This document shows positions 49,901-61,900 of a stretch of 64,000 bases of DNA, piece after piece; the stretch's first letter is position 1, and every line of letters begins with the position of its first letter. The notes under the pieces were generated by a model. The model saw only the letters and a program-made list of their open reading frames with translations. It did no database searches and was not told the DNA's origin. The stretch covers positions 12,899,700 to 12,963,699 of the forward strand of contig OW285191.1 of NCBI GenBank assembly GCA_935421135.1. Reading direction: 5' to 3'. This DNA comes from Bugulina stolonifera (Eukaryota > Bryozoa > Gymnolaemata > Cheilostomatida > Bugulidae). The position numbers and the translations under genes were made by a program.

Positions 49901-52900
49901 GTAGTATAAGTTGCATAAATATTGGATCAACAGGCAGCATACACTGCACTGTCACTAGAACGCAAATTTGCGTTCTAGTGACAGTGCAGTGTATGCTGCC
50001 TGTTGATCCAAGTGAACTTTAGAGCTATCCGACAGTAATATGCTGACTACAACTACAAACAGTCTGTATAGATGATTGCTAACAATTCCAACTAATAGTC
50101 CAGAGTTCTTGCACTACTGCGTGTATGATTATACTATACATGTAACAATATAATCTAATGAAGTTTAGGAGAACAGAATAGCCATGTTTCTTACCTGGGC
50201 TGCTTCCAACTGCACAACAACTCTTATACTCTGATCTTCAACCAGCTGCCAGAAGTCAGCAACTGTGTTAGAGAGAGGAAGCTGCGTGGCCAGCCACTGA
50301 TTCTTCTCTCGGTAAGTCTGAAGATACAACAACAAACAGACTAATACTAGTATCCGTTCACCATTCACCCTAACTTTATACTTGCTGTATTCATAATACA
50401 CACACAGGCTTAACACATCTATGAATGGAGCTAACATCAAATAACTGGTATAGTAAAATTTCCAGTTATGCCTCAAAGATACATTGTAGAAAATGCAGTA
50501 GAAATAATTTGTGACTAACGGCATAAAAAACATGTGTGTCACCATGTGATTCAATTATGTTGGATTGACTGCAGGGACATAGGCTACGTTATGTATTATT
50601 TATTTATTGTTGAATTTTAAATGTCATTAAAGGAAAAGAGATCAGATAACTCCCAACTATATGCCCTAAATGATTAATCTATCCAAGTGGTTAAACATGA
50701 AGAAGTCAAACACTTACATTGACAAATACAGCATTTATGTAGGAACCAGTGCTTCCCTGTATAAATGGGCTGTACTTCTTCTCTACAGAAATAGAGAACA
50801 AGATAACGGAATCTCAACAGCATGTGAATGATTGTATGCTACATTCTGTTAATAGTGAAGCTGCCTCTCTTCATTTATTGATTCCTGGGGCCAATATACT
50901 GTAGTATGTACAATAGAATTGGGTTAAAATACGATTATGATAACAAAAATCTTTTTTAAGCTACATGTAGGTATGCACATGATGTTTTATGTTTGACTGT
51001 CGTACCATCAGCCTATAAGTTATTCTCCACTAGCTACATGTACATTGCATGTAGTACTACTTAAATAAATACAATTTTTTTACCAACACCATCTTTTATA
51101 CATAATTCTATAAGCCATGTCAACATTGCCCTGCAACCACTGATAGCTACCCTAGACTACTACTGATAGCACACACCTTAGTAGTAGTCAGCTACTGATA
51201 GCACACACCTTAGTAGTAGTCAGCTACTGATAGCACACACACCAGTAGTCAATCATAATTGACTAGATCACTTATCTACAGTAAATATGGACTACATCAC
51301 TGCTCACTATACCCATGCTGTAGAGCTAACAGGTCAACATGCATTCACTCATCAAGCTAAAACTTAGATGTGAGAGTTTTGATTTACCTACAACAATAGT
51401 ATTAACTGCTTCTCTTTTTCCTATGTGAGATAAACTATAATGTTTCAAATGGAATAAAAAAGTTAAATAAAGCTGCAAACACATGAGAGAGTATTTTCGA
51501 GCAGATTCCATGCTCACAATTTGTCTAGGTGCCAATGCTCTCAAAACACTGTGTCAACAGAAGTATACTGGGGTGACTCATTTAGAAAACATAAACACGT
51601 GAGCTGTTGTGAAGCGGATATCAACTGAAATATCATTTGCTAATAGGCAAATCGCTCTGCTCTAACGCTCCCCAGTGTGTTTAATAAGGCATAGCATTTT
51701 ATGCTTTCCTAAAAAAGCTCGATCAAATACGCTCTCATGAGTTTCCATCTTTACATATTATATACCTCAACATGAGACAAACCTGGTAAAATTTCAGAGA
51801 ATCTGTTTTTCTCACGGTTGGCAGCATCTTTTCCAGCTGAGAAATCAAATTCTACCAGTTTTAACTTTTTCTCAATGTGCTACAAAAATGCATATTTCAA
51901 TGTATTGTATGCAATAAAAGGTTTTAGTGAGAAGTTTTAGAGAAATACTATATTTTTGGATCTTAAACATGTGCATTTAGACCATTGTTTTATTTTCAAT
52001 AACGGAACACAAAATTTTGAATTCTGTGAAAACCATTCGGATTCAATAATTCAAAATACGCCTGCCTAAATGATTTTTTATTCAAACTAACCATTTTTGT
52101 AATCTGTTCCAATATTTCTGTAACTCACCCAAAATTCTGCAGAGATGATGTCTGCTGAAGAGCCAGCATTTTGTGTGAATGCTTCTATCTTTTTACCAAT
52201 TGCATCTGGGTTGGAGACATAACCAGATGTAGCTCTTTGCTCAAACACTGCTTGGTGAAGAAACTGATACTGGTCCTGTGCACATGAAATAATTAGATAA
52301 ACATACTAGAGTATCTAAATTGCATCTTATAGCTTTTCCATCTTAAACTCAGCAGATGTTTCCAATTATTATTATTGAGTATTCGTTGTACACCATTAGA
52401 CAGAGTGCTGTGGTTTTAAATAATCCAACATAGAAGTGGAATGAATTATATAATTATATTACAATCTTACCACTGTCTGTACCATTAGAGGACGCCTCAG
52501 TCTCATGCTCTTCACAAAGGAGTATGGATTGATCACGCTCTCTGATTTGGCCTGCTGTAGCAGATAGTCCATAGCGATGTACGTACCAGTTCGACCAACA
52601 CCAGCGCTACAAAAAAACTCATTGCATGACTCACAGTATTACGTACATTTTAATACTAAACACAAAATTAAAGCAACTTCCAACAATGTTACAATATGCT
52701 CAGTGATTAATAAACCTATTATATCTTTCTCAACACATGAGTAATATTCGGGAAATAAATTTAACCAAAACCATGCATTCACATTTACATATTACTCTGA
52801 TACACATTCATCTTATTTTAGTATTTGTTACATTAATGAGGGCTATTACATGCCATACTGTAGCAAACACATACTTCACGTATATAATATAGATAATTCA

Positions 52901-55900
52901 TTATTAGCAACGTAATACGGGACATCTAACCTTGAACGAAATCGCAGCTATGCAATGTTCAACAGCGCTTCCTTACTGTGTTTGAACCTAGCGTCATCTC
53001 TACCATCCTCCTACCCTTCCACAACTAACCCCACCAAACCACCCTCACTGAACCACCCTTACTGAACCATCCTCACTGTACCACACTCACTGAACCACCC
53101 TTATTGAACCACCCTCACTGAGCCACCCTTACTAAACCATCCTCACTGAACCACACTCATTGAACTACCTTCACTGAACCACACTCACTGAACCACCCAT
53201 ACACTGAACCACCCCCATTGAACCACTCCCTCACTCTCTCACCTGCAGTGAACTAGAAGAGGCCGGTCAGCAATCCTGGCAGTGGCAGACTTGATCTTCT
53301 GATAGAAGATGATGAATGGTCCCATATCGTCAGGCACACCGTGGTCAGGCCATGTCACATAGTTAAACTGTCTCAGAGTTCTCACCTCATCACCCTGTAA
53401 GCATCTTGTATGTGAGAAATACAGTTACATTGTACATAGACAGACCTCCAAGTATAATGCACATACCATGAATCCAGTGAACAAGGCTGGTGGTATACGC
53501 ATCACTACGAGTGTGCTAGTAAACACTATGCAGAAGCTCTTCCTCTAGAGTCTAGACTTGCATTAGTTGTTTATAAACTATGATGTTATTAGACAACTTG
53601 CATAAGGAAATTAAAAATTTATAATTCATTACAATAATTGCCAAATTTAATCCTTGATTTTTTGAATGATAATGATGACTAGGTTTGACTGTGCAATGTA
53701 AATTCCAAGAATTTTCTTATCACATTGATAAGGGAGGCAGGCTGGTAAACAATAATACTGAATAGGCTAGCACTATCACTGTCTTTCTGATAACCAGTGC
53801 TAACTGTTGGAATTAATGCTAATAGGTGGGCCTTACTTTCTCAACTTTCAGTGTCCTGATGGAATAGTCAGCCCAGACATCCGTAGAGACTAGGGTGACC
53901 GTAATGTCTCCAAAACTCAGTTTGTCATCTTGAATCTCAGGCCAGTACTGGAAGCATTTCATCTGACCAAAAAATAGTAACATTCATTGATTAACTGAAA
54001 ACACACTTTAATCTATTAGAATATATGGTTATATTGGCGATAATGAAAAACTGTTGGAACAGGTGTAGATTATAAAATTTCAAAGACAAGTCTAAGAGGA
54101 CTACCTTGCCATTTTCAATAGTTTGGGTAACCATGATGATAACACTGGGTCTCTCTTGCCATATCATTATCCAGAAATCATCTACTGTTGCTTCAGTAGC
54201 ACCTGTGTAATCATTACAGTAGATAATGCCAATGTACACAATACTACACTATACAATGTACATGACATACATATTAACATAAGCTGTGAAACAGTACTCT
54301 AACCAATACTATTGCCACGCCATTGTCATTAATATTATCATTAATATCATTAATAATATAATTTCCATCAAAAAGTGCTGTCACCATACCATTTTCATTT
54401 CCCACTACCCTTGTCATTATTTCTACCCTCATTGCCATCTTTATAAAACAATCAATAGCCTTACACAGCACTAAATGACCTTGATCCTGCTAACTACTAA
54501 CATGTTCTTACCTTGGGCAGCGATGTAATGGCGGTCTCTGTAGTAACCCTAGAATATAGTAAATAAGACTGAATACAATATGTAATTATAATATTCATTT
54601 ATGCATGAATGTCCTACTTATGGATGGATTTATTATTTCCTGCATCAACAATATATTTGAAATATTTAGGGGGTTTGGCCAATTGTTTTTTACATATATT
54701 GATGTATTTTTAGCAAGGAAATTATTGTTGAGCAGTCAGAGACCTGTTTCAAATCCATGAAAATACCGGTCCCTGAGTGGGGTTTTTAACTCTACAGCAC
54801 CTAATCGCCTAGCATGTTCACTGTGCTAGGTGATTAGGTGCTGTAGAGGCCCCAGGTTCAAACCCTAATCAGGGACTAGTGTTTTCATGAATTTGAAACA
54901 AGTCTCTGACTGTTCAACAATAATTTCCTTGCTAAAAATACATCAATATATATTTGAAGTTGATTTGCAAGTTTCCCCAACTACCAAAATATGAAGGTGT
55001 ATCATGTACATGTATGTTTAGGAATAAGATTATCTCACCTCCATATAAGTAGCATTGATGTAGTCTGACCCAGAAACTTTCTTCAGAACAACTCTGTCTT
55101 GATTCCCTGGATAAGAGAGGAAATATTGAGTTAGTGAATCATTTTACAAATTATCTGGCTAAAATAGTCTGAAGTTCTACACATCTCAATATTATTGGGT
55201 TTTACATGCTTCATATGTATACATATGCATGTGCATATGTACTTCTACAGAGCAGCTCTAAACTTTATAGCAAATCAGGTCTGATAATTCCTTTACAGGA
55301 CACCTAGTTTAGAACAGAATTTTCAATCTGAGCATAAGCTAACTACAGTTCACCTTATATTTTTTGTATCATACAGTTAATGGGCTACTTTGATGCTGCA
55401 GTTAGGTCTACCTCCAGTTTAATTATGAATATACCTTATATCTATATTATATACCTGTATAGAGGCCCTTGTATCTGTTCTTTCCCTTATGTGCTGGAAG
55501 AAGGGCTATGGACATGTCAGGGTCAGGGATTGACTTTAGTTTCTACAAAAGTTCATGTTGAAATGTTTACATAAATTATAAAACTAACTTAATTCTATAG
55601 GGTCTACAACAGTGTCTAGGGTCTACAACAGTGTCTAGGGTCTACAACAGTGTCTAGGGTCTACAACAGTGTCTAGGGTCTACAACTCTTAATTTTTAGG
55701 TAATATATTGAGGTTTGGTGTAGCACCTCTACCTCATACAATACGATAAGTGTTAAATTAAAGTGCAGTTGAAGCTAATATTTAGCACGTTTGGTGGCAC
55801 ATGGTGGAAAGCACTCTACCCTGCACAGAACTGAATACCAATTTGGATATTGCAATACAAAAAATTATTCAACACTTATGCAGAGGAACCCTTGTAAAGA

Positions 55901-58900
55901 TAAGTTAAAAATTAAATCAATTTGAAACAAAATTATTAACTATTGACTACAACTGGACCCACCTCATAGTGTTCAGCAATTACACGTCTGTTATTAGTAA
56001 TATAATCCTCCAAGCTTTTTATTGGAATAACAACACCAGATGTGTTGGCGTACATTTCATCATCAACAGGGGGAGGAGAGACAGGTGTGGAGACACTGTT
56101 ACTATTGGAAACTATAAAAATTAAATTAAACTAAGTAAAGATAAATCATAGAGTGAATGGGAGTTTGCACAGTATTAATACACTAAACTTTAAATGGATG
56201 GGATATACTCGGTGAGTAAAAGACATAAGTACACTTGTACGTCAACAGAGAGCCATGAAGCTTTAGACCCGATTTTGCAGATTTTCTGCTAAAAAATGCT
56301 AATGTTACATGTACATTCAATTAGTGCTTAGAATTATTCTTACAAACCACAAGCCCACGCTGACCAAATGCTGAGTTTAGCAAATATACAATATAATCAT
56401 GGAAAGGTGTCCAGCTTTTTACAGAAAACTGTGCCTCCTGTTTACTATAAACAGGAAATAAGGAACGGGAGACAAATTGATCCAATGCATAAACAGTAGG
56501 GCAATGTTATATATAATTCTGGTCTCATGCTGCAGATCTGGTCATAGACTACAGTCATCACCATTGAAGTATTGAGGCATATGAATCACATACTAAAATA
56601 GTCAAGAGCTGTATATACATGTAGTTTTACTTTCTACTAAATAGTCACGTTCTCATGAACTATTTAGCAAAGTTAGGAGTGCCAAAATTGCATGTGTAAG
56701 TTAATAGTGATCAGCAGCATATACATATATACTTGTACAGGTATATCATATTTTATGCTATATTTTACCAGAAGGTTTGGGTAGCATTGGTGTATTCGAT
56801 GACTTCTTGGATGATTTAGTGCTATTTCTACTAGGCAATGGTTCAATTGGATGTTGGTGGAGGTCTGTTAGGTCCACCTGGCCACCTTGATTCTTTTTTC
56901 TTCTTATCCTTCTCCTGTTGCAAAGGAATATTACAGATTGGTAAAAATGTGCAATTTGCATTTTACCCTCTTGCTTCTCCTCCGTATAACTGTATAATAT
57001 ACACTTAGCTAAAACTCTAACTTTGGAGGTTGAGTGAAAAACGTTCTAGCAGCTTTTTTTGTAATATTGTGTGCACAAAGTATTGGCTATTCTCTTGGCC
57101 ATCATATAGTATTAGCTATTCATAATTGGCTGCCACAGCAAACAAAATACATGAATAATCAAACTTGCAGACCACCACCAGCATGTAGGGATTTGGAATA
57201 TTGTGTTGTCAGCAGTGCTCAAAGTGTACCGGCTCGGTCAGGCTCGGCGAGCCTGTAAGAAATCGTCATGGCTTTCTTCTAGGCTCGCCGAGCCCTAACA
57301 ATATAATGCGCCAAAGTTGGGTTTTCCCATACGCAGATGCTGGGAAAGTCGAAAACAATCAAGAGTCTGGCACGTTGCTCATATGAAATCGCGCGATAGT
57401 ATTAGTTTAACGACAAAGCTAAGGGCGCAGCAATGTTGAGTAAATCCCCTTTTGGTCATCGTGACAAGCAATTGTAAATAGCTAGACCTTTCAGTGCAGG
57501 GAACAGCTTATGCTTTATTTCCGGAACAAGTTGAACTTGTTTTCTTTCCATACTCTTGAGTTTCAATCAGTAAATTACTAATTATTTTTCACCGAAAACT
57601 ATTGTAGCAGCTGCTCTTTATGCAGTCAAGTTTGCAAAGCTGGTTAACTAAGTGAGTCAGTCGTTTTTAAAGTTCCAAAATGTTCTATGTGGCCCTGTGT
57701 ACTATCTAATTTTCTTTTGTGATTTTTTTTGGTAGTCATCATGATGAGATGAGCAAATTGGATATTCAATCATAATGATGATGATCATCATCATATGATG
57801 TATAAATATTAATATAATTATGATAATAATAATAAAATTATCATTGTTGTTAGAATAATGATGATAATAGTAATTATATTATTATTATTGCTAATAATAA
57901 AAATAGTAATAGTGGTTGTAGTAATGTAGGCCTACTGTAGTGGTAGAAGTCAACGGCAATTTGTAAGGCTGCTGGCAGATGAGCTAGCAATATTTGTTTG
58001 GTGGCTGTCCTGAGTTTTTGTCACTTTATGTATTTTTTATTAATAATAAAAAATGCCCTTTTTGATAAACTATTATTATTATTAATGATATATGATGGTT
58101 ATTATTATGAAAATTTTAATATTATTATTAAATATTAATTCATCTTACAAATAAGTCATATCTTGCCCCTAATATATACTTCAGCTTGCTTGTAAGATGT
58201 TGAATTTTTGAAATTTTCCGCTGCGCGGGCTAGGAGGGGGGTGCCCGCACCCCACCCCCCGCACCCCCCTCCCACCCTATATCAGAGCCTGTAAGAACTC
58301 CCATACACTTTGAGCACTGGTTGTCAGTGACCAAAAAGAGTTAATTAGAATAGAAGAGTAATAACAGAACAATAAGGAGTGGCAGTCTACATTCTATAAC
58401 TCTATAGGCTATAGCACATAACAAATCTGCTAGCCTTTATAATACATGCATTGGTGACCTCATGGATAAGACTTATTGTATTGTACTTCCTTGTTCAATA
58501 CTACAGCATCAGATAAGGAAGTTGAATTAAAATAAATCTTACTCATTAGGCTATCATACATGTAGATGCATTATAAAGGCGATACTTCAGCTTAATACAA
58601 GGCCTTTGGAACTAAGGTTTTAGGCTGTAGATGTAAACTTCTTCTGTTTAACTTGCTATTAATTGATAAATATCTTTCTTCAAACCTTCTCAAGATGACG
58701 CCCATAATTACTGCTACTGCTACAGCGACAGCGACGATACCACCGGCTATCCCTCCTGTACGTGCAGCGTTTCCAGACTTGGTTGCTGATTCCGTAACAG
58801 GAGGTTGAGTTGGTCCTGGAGCTAAAGTAAACAGAGAGCTACACTGATTATCAGAAGTACAAGTTGCATAATCTGATATCATCACATGAAGAAACAATAT

Positions 58901-61900
58901 GATTCATTCTGCATACAGTGTACATGTACAACTTATGTAATTTTGTTGCAAAAACAACTACGGTGGCCCCTGTTTCTTAATTTCAGGAATTTGGTGCACT
59001 GAGCTGTTAAAACATGCATGCTCTTGGTGTCTATTAAACATATGTAATCCACATGATGCAAAGTTTTACTTTTCTGAAGTAACAAATATTTACATACTAC
59101 AACTTAAAACAAACCCCTAAATTCTTGTCCATTTCCTAGAGCTGTAACATACTGTTCTGTAGAACCCTGTAAGCAATAATGTACATCTATGTGTTATGTT
59201 GTAACAAACACATGCATATTGTGTGTACCAAGATATTAGCACAACTTCACCAAGTGCGCTTCTACATGTACATGTAGGTAATATCAATCTGGAGGAACAA
59301 AGTATTTTAGAAGTACTCTGCTGTTGCTAAAATGTGGTGCTATTCGAAGTGTATATTGTAACACTTGCGTTGATATGTTGGTTAATGGAGGCTCTAACAT
59401 AAACCAAAATTCATAGCATGGCAACTATTGAGGCTTTTAGAACAATCAGTAATAAAGGAATCTGTTGGAAATTGTAACATAACATGGTACATTGTACCTG
59501 TGGTTCATATGTTATTGCTCTCCAAACAGTGTAGTGCTCAGAAGGACTGAGCTCGTGGTTGGTATAGCTGTTGTACTTGATTCCATCTCCAAGTTTGAAC
59601 TTATATCCTCCTAAAGCACTTAGTTTTGGGTCATTGGAGAGTATTTCAGCAGCAATGTAACAGGAGACAGACAAAGTAAAGTTCATTCTAGAAATTGTTT
59701 GAGACTGAACTGCTGCTGCCGCTAGACAACGGCCAATAGGAATGGCTCTCCTTAGACGACTTCTTCTTTCCACTACCACCAGATACGAGCTGGAAATATA
59801 AAATAGCATAGAAACTTATAAGCATAGAAGAGTATTGAATAAGTTCAATGAGATAATGCATTATACCTTGTTTTCTACAACTAAAATTCTTTTGAACAAA
59901 TAAATACAAATGTATTTGTATAGTTTTTTTCAAAATCATATTACTGCCCAATGCTGCGACCGTTTATTAGTGGTCAGATAAGAACTTAGTGAAATATTTT
60001 TCTAGATCTCAATCATCTACAGTAGTGTGCTGACAAATCTTAGCAATAAAATTGTGGTATTGGAGGACCTAGATATTGCCAGTGTGACATGAATACACAC
60101 TCACAGACAAAAAGACTGATTTCATAGGTGCACAAATAATGGGTTTCAGTCATCAACTTTTCTGTTTTGAAAGCTGTGCGCACATTTGAATGCATGCACA
60201 TTACAAAATCTCGATCAGTAAAACTATACAGGCAATTTTGAGTAGTCGAACTTCCTAGATATAAACCTGGGAGATACTTGCGGTGATGAGTTGATGGAAC
60301 AGGTGCTCAATGAACATGTATTCAATTCAAGCTATAGCTTTGTGTAGTCAAGAAGCAGTGTAGTGTAGATGATTTGTACATGCTTACATGCCATTTACTT
60401 ACGTACTCTTCAAAATCTCTAGCAATTTGTCAAAGAATGCAAACTAAGTGAAAGACATTACCTGGGTTGGATATTTTTGTTGCCCAAACTGATTTTCTTC
60501 AGTGTGAGTGTTACCCCTGAGTCGGAGACTTGTGGTACATCTGGTAGCATACCCTGACCAGAAACTGTAAACAGATGGATTAAATTAACTGCAAATTACA
60601 GTGTGACTGCTCAATGATAAATTCTTTGCAAAAAGAAAGATCACATCAGTTCTATACCTTTTTCAGAAGCGAATGTGGTTTCTAAAGCAGCATTGAAGCA
60701 ATGACTTGTACTAAATGTGCAATGTATTCAATAATGAGACCATTTATATACATGTGCATGTACGTATTTAGTCAACTAAGTGTAAACAAAATATAATTTT
60801 AAGTCAATGGATAAGTTGTAAAACAGCTCAGCATAGCAACATTCTAGGCCAGTGCATATAAAAGGGAGGAGGAATGGATAAATGGAAATAAAAATTGAAG
60901 ACTTAGATTTTATTTGAGGGACAAACCAATAGAGTGAACTATATTATTTAATTTCATGAAACCTGTTTCGAATTGAAAACTTGTTTGATTGAGAAATGTT
61001 ATCAAATCAAAGAGAACATAGGCTAACTATTAGCTGGTTTTTAGCACACTAATTCACACTACTACTGTTTCTTCTATAGTATGCTAAAATACTGCAACTT
61101 CTTTGATAAATGTAAAGTGATGTACAGTAACTGTTGGGCTCCAATACTCACTGATTAGCAAACACTTCTGTAATTTAAACAAGGCTAATACATCAGTTAG
61201 CACATACCAATAGGTTTGGTGACTATCTGCTCCATCTCACTGAGAGGTCCAGATCCAACCCGTGTAGCTCCACTAGATTTACATTGGATAAGAGAAGCTG
61301 AGTTCAATTCACAGATTGAAGTAATCTCCTCTATCTTGTCGGCTGACAAAAAGTTTTTAGTGGGAATTTCAGTTTGCTCTCCTGCATAGTCACACTCTAT
61401 CTGTCGGTAAAGTATATGTATATTATCAACTAACTGTGTAGGTAGCTTGTGATTCCAAGACCTATCTATGTAATGTTTGGGGGGCATACAGGCAATCGTA
61501 AGTCTTCACGATTCTTAGAGACTGAACACGCAATTTTCCAAGTCTGCAATTAGCCCAGTGATCATACTTGTCAACACCCTTGGATCCAATAGGATCGTTT
61601 TTTGTTTTACTTACATGGAGTTTTTCTTTCAATATTCAGAATGCTTAAGTGAACATTTCATTATGTTATATTTTGGACTGCTTTCACCATAATGTTTTCA
61701 CAACAAAATGAAAACGATATTAATTGTGGATTTAACTTGTTAAGGATTTCTAAAGTTAGTTAGGGCAGATTCAAGACTGTAAAACATAGGGTTATTTGTA
61801 AGCAACTCAGGGGAATCTGTAGAGTATTTTCTGTGCAATGAAAATATGCATGTTGTTGTGTAATTCTAGAACCCTAATGAAAATTTTGACTAAGGTATTT

